Source: PUPG01 sp031323845 (GTDB lineage Bacteria; Bacteroidota; Bacteroidia; Bacteroidales; UBA7960). Taken from it: 5,391 nucleotides of DNA. Position 1 is the first letter of the stretch. Each line of letters opens with the position of its first letter. The translations under genes and the position numbers were made by a program. Below are positions 1-5,190 of the stretch, piece by piece. Where the stretch lies: contig JAVIYP010000103.1 of NCBI GenBank assembly GCA_031323845.1, positions 1 to 5,391 on the forward strand, in the 5' to 3' direction. The notes below the pieces were generated by a model. It was not told where the DNA came from. It ran no database searches and saw only the letters and a list, made by a program, of their open reading frames with translations.

Positions 1-25
1 TGATATTGCAACAAAAAACCGGACA
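1..25. repeat. IS terminal inverted repeat, orfB-proximal end
   Basis: This matches the reverse complement of 1237-1261 at 16 of 25 positions. Shared blocks are the terminal TG, TTGC at 6-9, ACA at 11-13 and CCGGACA at 19-25. The first bases, TGATATT, resemble the TGATCTT-type ends of IS3-like elements. The orfB stop codon lies seven bases inside it. Confidence 0.85.
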
Positions 26-121
26 ATTATATTAAGCCACTAGTTTTTGTTTTTGGGTTTGGTTTTTAAATTCTTTTATAGGCATTTTGATAGTGGTATG
101 TATTCTGTTTTGGTTGTACCA
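1..121. repeat. 121-bp exact terminal direct repeat (with 5271-5391)
   Basis: The first and last 121 bases are identical. The repeat starts precisely at the IS end, while its inner limit is set only by the window end. An odd length of 121 is a common assembler k-mer size, which suggests a graph overlap rather than a biological terminal repeat. Confidence 0.9.
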
Positions 122-859
122 GGTCTCAATGTATTCAAAGATAGAAATTTTAGCTTCTTCTCTGGTTTTATAGCTTCTGTGATATATCCACTCTGTTTTA
201 ATATTGTTAAAAAAGCTTTCAGCTACAGCATTGTCCCAGCAGTCGCCTTTGCGACTCATACTCCTGAGAACCAACGGTTGTTTCTCTAACAATTCCCTGA
301 ACTCATTGCAAGCGTATTGGATGCCTCTGTCAGAGTGAAAGATGAGTTCTTTGGTAATTGGTCTTCGTTTAACAGCCATTTTCCATGCGGCAATACTGGT
401 ATCATATGCCTTTAAGCTGCTGCTCATAGACCATCCGACTACTTTGCGATCTGCCAAATCCAATATAACTGTCAGGTACAGCCAACCCTTCCGGGTTCTG
501 ACATACGTAATATCTGACACCCATACCTGGCCTGTTTCTTTCACGGAAAAGTCCCGGTTAAGTTTATTATCAACTACCGGATAGCTATGTTTGGAATCAG
601 TGGTACTCCTAAACTTTCTACGTCTGATGCTGACCAGATTCTGCTTCTTCATTATTCGTGCCACACGAGGCCTGGATATCATGATTTGTTGGCGAGCGAG
701 CTCCATGGTGATCCTGGGGCTGCCATAGGTTTTTTTGCTTTTTAAATATATGTTCCTGATCTGTACCACTAGCCTTTGATTTTCAATATCCCGCTTTGTT
801 GGTTGTCTGTTTTTCCATGCATAATATGCACTCCTGGAGATGCCAAGTACCTGGCACAT
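32..859 (-). CDS. IS3-family transposase OrfB (catalytic part of OrfAB)
   Basis: This is the catalytic half of the transposase, carrying an rve-type RNase H-like integrase core. The HTH_21-like region covers roughly residues 20-75. The catalytic residues are visible as D116 (in VWVSDITYV), D177 (in HSDRG) and E214 (in DNAVAESFF), followed by K221 seven residues after the glutamate. I count 36 residues between D177 and E214, where 35 is usual. The listed start is the first ATG. The frame is open further upstream to the slippery site at 940-946 and reads FINRYSSEFPIGK before that ATG, which is family-like, so the real product is most likely an OrfAB fusion of about 392 residues made by -1 frameshifting. 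The frame is intact, with the stop TAA at 32-34. Confidence 0.93.
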   Translation of the reverse strand: MCQVLGISRSAYYAWKNRQPTKRDIENQRLVVQIRNIYLKSKKTYGSPRITMELARQQIMISRPRVARIMKKQNLVSIRRRKFRSTTDSKHSYPVVDNKLNRDFSVKETGQVWVSDITYVRTRKGWLYLTVILDLADRKVVGWSMSSSLKAYDTSIAAWKMAVKRRPITKELIFHSDRGIQYACNEFRELLEKQPLVLRSMSRKGDCWDNAVAESFFNNIKTEWIYHRSYKTREEAKISIFEYIETWYNQNRIHTTIKMPIKEFKNQTQKQKLVA

Positions 860-891
860 CTTCCCAATGGGAAACTCGGAGCTGTACCGGT

Positions 892-1209
892 TTATAAACC
901 AGTATGCTTTCCATCGCTCTTGGAGAAGATGCTGACCGCCTTTTTTAAGATATCGCGCTCTAATTGTGCATCACGAAGTTCCTTTTTTAACCGGGCGAGC
1001 TCTTTTTCATGTTCTGTTTGGGCAACTTTACCCTGTCCCGAGAAACAAGTGTCCGGATGTTTATCGGCCTCCCGACGCCAGCGATATATCAGCTCCGGAC
1101 GTATGTCCAGCTCCTTGGCCAGCTCTTGGAAGTTGTCATGGTTCTTACTTAGCTCAACGGCCATTTTTTTAAATTCTTTGTCGTACTGTCTTCTTTTTTT
1201 CATAATCAC
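892..1209 (-). CDS. IS3-family OrfA, DNA-binding and regulatory protein
   Basis: This 105-residue protein has the usual OrfA length. A helix-turn-helix spans roughly residues 27-47 (FQELAKELDIRPELIYRWR) and would bind the IS ends. A short leucine-zipper-like coiled coil follows (residues 71-88, with L71, L74, L78 and L88 in heptad positions) for multimerisation with OrfAB. The reading frame opens with GTG at 1209; an ATG two codons later (1203-1201) is an equally good or better start. No Shine-Dalgarno is seen. The start lies in the arm of a perfect 11-bp stem-loop (1207-1238). In this family OrfA alone usually acts as a regulator of transposition, and the same message gives OrfAB when ribosomes slip near the end of the gene. 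Confidence 0.92.
   Translation of the reverse strand: MIMKKRRQYDKEFKKMAVELSKNHDNFQELAKELDIRPELIYRWRREADKHPDTCFSGQGKVAQTEHEKELARLKKELRDAQLERDILKKAVSIFSKSDGKHTGL
940..946 (-). promoter_or_regulatory. Programmed -1 frameshift site A AAA AAG
   Basis: On the minus strand the codons read TTA AAA AAG, so the heptamer A AAA AAG is in the correct phase at orfA residues K89-K90. A -1 slip there continues without a stop for 27 codons into the orfB ATG and gives an OrfAB protein of about 392 residues. A6G is the standard slippery motif for many IS3-family elements. A 12-bp perfect palindrome (889-900) covering the orfA stop and a weak 5-bp hairpin at 841-856 lie downstream; whether either stimulates slippage is unknown. 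Confidence 0.85.
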
Positions 1210-1238
1210 TAAGTTAAATATTTTGGCTTAACTTAGTG
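1207..1238. promoter_or_regulatory. Perfect 11-bp stem-loop over the orfA start
   Basis: The arms CACTAAGTTAA (1207-1217) and TTAACTTAGTG (1228-1238) are exact inverted complements around a 10-base loop. On an orfA transcript initiated outside the element, the stem would occupy the ribosome landing region and the GTG at 1209. A transcript starting inside the IS could lack the distal arm. Such structures limit transposase translation from read-through RNA in other IS elements. That role is inferred here; the palindrome is seen directly. Confidence 0.6.
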
Positions 1239-1261
1239 TCCGGACAAATGTAGCAACTCCA
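1237..1261. repeat. IS terminal inverted repeat, orfA-proximal end
   Basis: Read on the minus strand this begins TGGAGTTGCTACA and ends CCGGACA, pairing with 1-25. It fixes the IS boundary at 1261, where the sequence changes to the repeat-rich spacer before the Wzc-like gene. Confidence 0.85.
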
Positions 1262-1316
1262 GCCAATATGCTAAACGCACTAAGAAACAAATGCCTTAAA
1301 CCAAAGTCAACGACCA

Positions 1317-1404
1317 AACAAATAAACGATTAAACAGTTAAACAATTAAACAAATAAACGATTCAACGATTAAACGATTCAACGATTCAACGATTCAACG
1401 ATTC
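1317..1404. repeat. Eleven-unit 8-bp tandem array (AACRAWTM)
   Basis: Eleven consecutive 8-bp units run without a break in phase. The commonest is AACGATTC (units at 1357, 1373, 1381, 1389, 1397); variants are AACGATTA, AACAGTTA, AACAATTA and AACAAATA. The identical units cluster at the gene-proximal end, suggesting recent expansion there and older divergence toward the IS. The array ends 17 bp before the ATG of the Wzc-like gene and fills most of the 1262-1421 spacer. No convincing promoter was found in that spacer. The array could be a simple slippage tract or carry regulatory sites. Confidence 0.85.
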
Positions 1405-1421
1405 CACAAAATAGCAACACA

Positions 1422-3872
1422 ATGAATTCTCCCAACACCCCCCACCCTCCTCAATTCCAGGAGGAATCCATCGACCTAAAAAAACTATTCTTCAAGTACC
1501 TGCCTTACTGGTGGCTTTTTGCCGTTGCCATTTTGCTGGCGCTGGGTTATGCCTATGTGCAAAACCGGTTGGCCGATCGTGTGTACAGCGTGCAAAGCAC
1601 GGTGCTGATACGCGAGGACCGGATAGATATACCATTGATCACTCAAACAGGGCCAAGGCGCGGGCAGAGCCACTGGTACAACGAAAAGGCCATCATGCGC
1701 TCCTACAGCATGGTTGAAAAAGTGGTGAAAAAAATGGACGTAGATGTTTCCTATTATGTTTTAAGCCGGGTTTTTGGTTCGATGCGTCGTGGTGAGCTTT
1801 ACAAAAACACGCCTTTTTTGGTGCAATACGACAAAGAACACCTCCAGCCTTTCGATATAGTATTTACAATACGAATTATAGACCAACATCATTTTGAGAT
1901 CGAAACGGACGATGATGTTGTGGGGTTTGAAAGGAAACAACGTTACCGATTCGGAGAGCGCATTCAAAACAGCCATTATTCGTTTCACATCGACTTTGTA
2001 GGAACCTATAATGAAGATATTCACCAGGGGAGGAGCTACCAGTTCATCATTCACAGTCAGCGCTGGCTTACCAACCATTATAAGCGCAACCTGGAGGTAA
2101 AGCCGATGGGGCAGAACTTCAGCATCGTGGAGGTGAACTTCACCGCCACGCACCTGCAGAGAGCGATTGATTTTGCAAACACCCTGGCCGAAACCTACAT
2201 CGCGATGAACCTGGAGGAGAAAAACCTGACGTCGCTGAATACCATTGAGTTCATTGACGAGCAAATCGCGGTGACCACCGGCAGCCTTGATGACGCCGAA
2301 AGCCGCCTGCAGGAGTTCCGCCAGGAACGGCAATTGATGGAGCTGAGCTGGCTGGCCAACCAATTAATGAACGAAGTGCAGCAGCTCGACAACCAGCGCA
2401 GCATGGAGCTGCTTAAGCGGCAGTACTACGACTTTTTGGTGGAGTACGTGCGCGACGAGCGTGACTTCAGCGAGGTGTTTGCTCCTTCTTCGCTCGGGAT
2501 CGAAGACCCCATCCTGAACAACCTGTTGCTGGAGCTTAGCAAGATGCACAACGAACGGGCCCGGATGATGCTCACCACCACCGAACGCAGTCCGAGCGTG
2601 CAGGCGGTGGAGCGCGACATCCGCCAGGGCAAGGCCACGCTGGAAGAGAACCTGCGCAGCATCCGCGCTGCCTCCGACATTATGATGAGCGACCTTGAAC
2701 GACGTATCTCCCAAAAAGAAAGGCGCATTAACGAGCTGCCACAGACCGAAAGAGAACTCATAGGCATACAGCGCATCTTCAACATCAACGACGCCACCTA
2801 CAACTTCCTGCTGGAGAAGCGCGCCGAAGCCGGCATCTCCCTGGCCTCCAACATCCCCGACCATAAGGTGGTGGACCCGGCACGCTTTGTGGCCATTGTA
2901 TCTCCTAAAACACAACGGAACTACATCATCGCACTGTTCATTGCACTTGCCCTTCCCGCTCTCTTCCTTTTCCTGCGCGATTTTTTCAACACCCGCATCA
3001 TTGACAAGGATGAGGTGAGCAAGCGGCTCGGCTTTCCCATTGTAGGACTGGTACCGCGCATCACCGGTAAGGACAGGCCCGAACAGGCAGGCCTGCTTGT
3101 GTACGACAAGCCCCGCTCCAACCTGCTGGAGGCTTTCCGGAGCTTGCGTTCGAACCTGCAGTTTTTTGCTCCCGAGGCGCATAGCAAGCTCATCGTCGTT
3201 TCATCAACCCGTGCCAAGGAGGGAAAGACAATGACGGCGCTTAACCTGAGCGGTGCCCTGGCACTGGCCAACCGAAAAACACTCTTCATTGACGCCGACA
3301 TGCGTAAGCCAGCCCTGCCCTTCATCAGCAGGGTGTACAAGCAACGGGGTCTGTCGAACTACCTCATCGGTCAGCTCAAAAAGGAAGACATCCTGGTGAA
3401 GCACCCCGAGCACGAGAACCTCTATTACATTTCCGGGGGAACCGTGCCGCCCAACCCACCCGAGCTGCTTGACCACAAGCGGATGGACGAGCTGCTGGAC
3501 GAGTTGCGCAAGGAGTTTGAATTCATCATCGTGGACACGCCTCCGCTGGGACTCGTTGCCGATGCCCAGCCCCTGCTCAAGCGCGCCGATATGGTGATGT
3601 ACATCATCCGCCACAACTTCAGCCGCCAGACCGACCTCGATTTCATCAGGGAGTTCAGTGAAAAAACCAGGCTGAAGAATATGGTGATCGCTATCAACGA
3701 CGTCAAAACCAACGTCAACCGCAGCGGCTATGGCTACGGGTATGGTTACGGGTATGGTTACGGATACGGTTATGGGTACGGATACGGTTACGGCCTTGGT
3801 TACGGCCTCGGCTATGGCACTGACGAGGAGGAGAAGCCGAAGAAGAAACGGTGGTTTCGGAAAAAGAAGTAA
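1422..3872 (+). CDS. Wzc-like polysaccharide co-polymerase / tyrosine autokinase
   Basis: This 816-residue inner-membrane protein combines a chain-length (Wzz) module with a cytoplasmic BY-kinase and would control polymerisation and export of a capsular or exopolysaccharide. In order: a short cytoplasmic tail; TM1 at about 30-46; a large periplasmic region with helical, coiled-coil-prone stretches (about 275-345 and 395-450) and the family-typical ATYNFLLEKRAEAGI and VVDPA segments (458-487); TM2 at about 501-519; then the kinase. Kinase motifs are EAFRSLR (570-576, the ExxRxxR oligomerisation motif), Walker A with E600-G-K602-T603, Walker A' LFIDADMRKP (621-630) and Walker B FIIVDTPP (701-708). 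The tail holds 13 tyrosines in Tyr-Gly repeats (770-799), then an acidic patch and a basic end. In this family, C-terminal Tyr cycling between phosphorylated and unphosphorylated states controls oligomer state. Walker A has A-K where P-G is common. No Shine-Dalgarno is visible. The usual operon partners are absent. Confidence 0.95.
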   Translation: MNSPNTPHPPQFQEESIDLKKLFFKYLPYWWLFAVAILLALGYAYVQNRLADRVYSVQSTVLIREDRIDIPLITQTGPRRGQSHWYNEKAIMRSYSMVEKVVKKMDVDVSYYVLSRVFGSMRRGELYKNTPFLVQYDKEHLQPFDIVFTIRIIDQHHFEIETDDDVVGFERKQRYRFGERIQNSHYSFHIDFVGTYNEDIHQGRSYQFIIHSQRWLTNHYKRNLEVKPMGQNFSIVEVNFTATHLQRAIDFANTLAETYIAMNLEEKNLTSLNTIEFIDEQIAVTTGSLDDAESRLQEFRQERQLMELSWLANQLMNEVQQLDNQRSMELLKRQYYDFLVEYVRDERDFSEVFAPSSLGIEDPILNNLLLELSKMHNERARMMLTTTERSPSVQAVERDIRQGKATLEENLRSIRAASDIMMSDLERRISQKERRINELPQTERELIGIQRIFNINDATYNFLLEKRAEAGISLASNIPDHKVVDPARFVAIVSPKTQRNYIIALFIALALPALFLFLRDFFNTRIIDKDEVSKRLGFPIVGLVPRITGKDRPEQAGLLVYDKPRSNLLEAFRSLRSNLQFFAPEAHSKLIVVSSTRAKEGKTMTALNLSGALALANRKTLFIDADMRKPALPFISRVYKQRGLSNYLIGQLKKEDILVKHPEHENLYYISGGTVPPNPPELLDHKRMDELLDELRKEFEFIIVDTPPLGLVADAQPLLKRADMVMYIIRHNFSRQTDLDFIREFSEKTRLKNMVIAINDVKTNVNRSGYGYGYGYGYGYGYGYGYGYGYGLGYGLGYGTDEEEKPKKKRWFRKKK
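3726..3820 (+). repeat. Hexanucleotide tract coding the Tyr-Gly tail
   Basis: Eleven successive TAY-GGN codon pairs begin at residue 770, followed by Leu-Gly, Tyr-Gly, Leu-Gly and Tyr-Gly. This gives 13 tyrosines in 29 residues, alternating with glycine. Synonymous codons vary (TAT/TAC; GGT/GGC/GGA/GGG), with a partial 12-bp super-repeat, so the amino acid pattern is more regular than the DNA, consistent with selection on the protein. Gain or loss of 6-bp units stays in frame and would change the number of phosphorylatable tyrosines. Confidence 0.92.
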
Positions 3873-3916
3873 GCAAAAAAGAAACACGGTATCTTTCCCG
3901 ACTTAAAGAAAAGTTG

Positions 3917-3958
3917 CACAGTGTTACACAATGTTATACACAGTGTTACACGGTGTAA
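3917..3958. repeat. GTGTTACAC short tandem array, about 11-bp period
   Basis: CACAGTGTTACAC occurs exactly at 3917-3929 and 3939-3951, with the related ATGTTATAC at 3931-3939 between them and GTGTAATA at 3953 after. Unit spacing is 10-12 bp, about one helical turn. Reverse-oriented relatives (CACTGTG at 4023-4029 and 4033-4039) lie about 80 bp downstream. Confidence 0.7.
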
Positions 3959-4045
3959 TAAACATTAAAGCATTGTGGCCAACAAATATTTCGTTCATCC
4001 GCAAGAAAAAAACATGAAAAAGCACTGTGAGACACTGTGTATAAC
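3933..4045. repeat. 14-bp perfect inverted repeat, 85-bp spacer
   Basis: GTTATACACAGTGT at 3933-3946 is the exact reverse complement of 4032-4045. It pairs the forward array at 3917-3958 with the reverse-oriented CACTGTG copies, so the transcript or single-stranded DNA could form a long-range stem. The spacer shows no ORF or known RNA motif. Confidence 0.7.
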
Positions 4046-4047
4046 TC

Positions 4048-4063
4048 TCCCGCATAGGCGGGA
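4048..4063. repeat. GC-rich hairpin, REP-like
   Basis: TCCCGC (4048-4053) and GCGGGA (4058-4063) form a perfect 6-bp stem with the loop ATAG. No T-run follows, so it is a poor intrinsic terminator. The compact GC palindrome inside AT-rich repeats resembles REP-type intergenic elements; that assignment is inference. Confidence 0.6.
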
Positions 4064-4131
4064 CAGGTGTGAAACTCTGTGAAACAAAAATCTCCGTGAA
4101 ACAAAACAACACCCTTCGCCCACAACCACCA

Positions 4132-4205
4132 ATGACAGCAAAGCAAAATCGAAGCATAAATGACAGCGAAGCGAATGACGCGCGCAGCACATATGACAGC
4201 GCAGC
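4132..4205. repeat. Three spaced ATGACAGCRMAGC direct repeats
   Basis: Copies occur at 4132-4144, 4160-4172 and 4193-4205, with spacings of 28 and 33 bp; the eight-base core ATGACAGC is identical in all. AGCATAAA also repeats at 4153-4160 and 4203-4210. The copies fall in different reading frames, so the repeat is conserved as DNA, not as peptide. Confidence 0.65.
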
Positions 4206-4275
4206 ATAAAACCGCTTAGCCGCAAATGTTAATAATTAAACTTTTATTGTGCCACATTCGCCTAAACATATTTAA

Positions 4276-4283
4276 TAGTTTTG
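4276..4283 (+). promoter_or_regulatory. Bacteroidota-type -7 element for the RhuM-PLD gene
   Basis: TAGTTTTG matches the TAnnTTTG -7 consensus of the Bacteroidota primary sigma factor exactly and sits 20 bp before the ATG at 4304. A TTG at 4247-4249 could serve as the -33 element, but its 26-base gap is longer than usual, so the -33 assignment is weak. The predicted leader would be very short. Confidence 0.5.
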
Positions 4284-4284
4284 C

Positions 4285-4298
4285 AGTGTCAAAACACT
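4285..4298. promoter_or_regulatory. Small palindrome between the -7 element and the start codon
   Basis: AGTGT (4285-4289) and ACACT (4294-4298) form a perfect 5-bp inverted repeat around CAAA, just after the -7 element and 5 bp before the ATG. The position fits an operator at the transcription start or a leader hairpin. As the gene encodes an HTH protein, autorepression is possible but untested. Such a short palindrome can arise by chance. Confidence 0.35.
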
Positions 4299-4303
4299 AA
4301 GAT

Positions 4304-5149
4304 ATGAAGCATGGTGAAATTGTGGTTTACAAAACTGCGCAGGATGCCGGGTTAAAGCTTGAGGTAAGGGTTGAGGATGAGACTGTTTGGCTAACACAAC
4401 AACAAATCGCAGACCTTTTTGGCACACAAAGACCAGCCATAACCAAGCATTTAAAAAACATTTACCAATCAGGGGAATTAGATGAAAACAGCACATGTTC
4501 CATTTTGGAACATATGGGTTCAGGTGGAATTCAAAAATACAAAACACGTTATTACAGCCTTGACGCTATTTTGTCTGTCGGATACCGGGTCAATTCTAAA
4601 AATGCAACTCTATTCCGCATTTGGGCAAATAAAGTCCTGAAAGAATATTTGCTCAGAGGCCATGTTTTTAACTATCGCTTCGAAAAAATTGAAAGAAAGC
4701 TTTTTGAACACGATCAAAAATTTGAACTCATCATCAAAACTGGTTTAAAACCATCCGAAGGCATCTTCTTTGACGGTCAGATATTCGACGCCTGGGAATT
4801 CGTTTCCAAATTGGTCAAATGCGCCAGACACAGCATCACCCTGATTGATAACTACATTGATGAGTCGGTTTTGGGCCTTTTGGCAAAAAGGGCTCCGCGG
4901 GTAAAAGCCACCATATACACGGCCAAAACGGATCAACGAATCAAGCTCGACCTGCAACGACACAACAAGCAATATCCACCGGTACAAATACACACATTCA
5001 GCCGCGCCCACGACCGCTTCCTGATCATCGACGAAGAAACGGTTTACCACATCGGTGCATCGCTAAAGGATCTTGGGAAAAAGTGGTTTGCATTTTCCCG
5101 CATCAACCTCGATGCCAAAGAAATGCTGAAAAGGTTAGATGGCAAATAG
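4304..5149 (+). CDS. RhuM-type DNA-binding domain fused to PLD-like domain
   Basis: This 281-residue protein is predicted soluble, with no signal peptide or membrane segment. Residues about 5-125 match the RhuM virulence-protein family: VWLTQQQIADLFGTQRPAI (28-46) is a winged-helix/HTH-like segment, followed by the family-typical YYSLDAILSVGYRVNSKNAT (83-102) and IWANKVLKEYLLRG (106-119). A charged linker helix (about 122-145) joins a C-terminal domain with a single HKD-like half motif, HDRFLIID (H236, R238 replacing Lys, D243), then GASLKD (251-256), as in PLD-like phosphodiesterases. The PLD fold needs two half-sites, so dimerisation through the linker is plausible. RhuM function is not established; the fusion suggests a DNA-targeted factor that could cleave nucleic acid, or a repressor using an inactive PLD fold. 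It has its own likely promoter and is convergent with orfB of the next IS copy. Family assignment is fairly sure, function is not. Confidence 0.85.
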   Translation: MKHGEIVVYKTAQDAGLKLEVRVEDETVWLTQQQIADLFGTQRPAITKHLKNIYQSGELDENSTCSILEHMGSGGIQKYKTRYYSLDAILSVGYRVNSKNATLFRIWANKVLKEYLLRGHVFNYRFEKIERKLFEHDQKFELIIKTGLKPSEGIFFDGQIFDAWEFVSKLVKCARHSITLIDNYIDESVLGLLAKRAPRVKATIYTAKTDQRIKLDLQRHNKQYPPVQIHTFSRAHDRFLIIDEETVYHIGASLKDLGKKWFAFSRINLDAKEMLKRLDGK

Positions 5150-5190
5150 CAACCAAGAAAATTATTCCAGTTTTATTGGAGACTGTTCAA

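Larger units (their letters stand above)
1..1261 (-). mobile_element. Complete IS3-family insertion sequence (1261 bp)
   Basis: The element is bounded by imperfect inverted repeats that start with TG and end with CA, as is usual for IS3-family ends. Inside lie orfA (892-1209) and orfB (32-859) on the minus strand, overlapping through a -1 frameshift, with the HTH and DDE domains typical of the family. The length is close to IS3 itself (about 1.26 kb). No frameshift or stop damages either frame, so the copy looks potentially active. IS3-family elements move by a copy-out-paste-in route through a circular intermediate. The flanking bases give no visible target duplication: 1262-1264 is GCC, while CTG precedes the second copy at 5271. 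The orfA end lies 160 bp upstream of the Wzc-like gene, and the two are divergent. The subgroup (IS3 versus IS150) is not decided here. Confidence 0.93.
3873..4303. other. Non-coding repeat-rich region between the two cargo genes
   Basis: I see no credible gene in these 431 bases. Reverse-strand open frames exist but are cysteine- and phenylalanine-rich read-throughs of the repeats. The region contains an 11-bp-period array near 3917-3958, a 14-bp long-range inverted repeat (3933-3946 with 4032-4045), a GC hairpin at 4048-4063, TGTGAAAC-type direct repeats (4068-4075, 4078-4085, 4095-4102) and three ATGACAGC-type repeats (4132-4205). A likely promoter for the downstream gene lies at its right end. 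No strong intrinsic terminator follows the Wzc-like stop. Confidence 0.7.

Noticed and set aside
1219..1225. Outward-facing -7-like TATTTTG inside the IS end driving the Wzc-like gene
   Set aside because: It is one base short of TAnnTTTG, has no partner -33 element, and lies inside the stem-loop region about 200 bp from the gene.
1317..1404. CRISPR-like array
   Set aside because: The units are 8 bp and directly adjacent, with no spacers and no cas genes.
2364..3887. Long open frames antisense to the Wzc-like gene
   Set aside because: They are shadows of a GC-rich coding gene. The plus-strand frame has all the family motifs, the antisense frames have none.
4048..4063. GC hairpin as transcription terminator of the Wzc-like gene
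   Set aside because: There is no T-run after it, and it lies about 175 bp past the stop among other repeats. A REP-like element fits better.
4132..4209. A 25-codon open frame starting ATG ACA GCA in the intergenic repeats
   Set aside because: It is built from ATGACAGC repeats that recur in different frames, has no recognisable ribosome site and no family resemblance. The DNA repeat explains it.
3924..4225. Reverse-strand open frames of 66-88 codons in the intergenic region
   Set aside because: Three overlapping frames are open at once with skewed Cys/Phe-rich composition, as expected from repeats without stops. None has a domain or start signal.
5166..5180. TCCA...TGGA mini-hairpin as terminator after the RhuM-PLD gene
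   Set aside because: A 4-bp stem with a 7-base loop and no following T-run is too weak to call.
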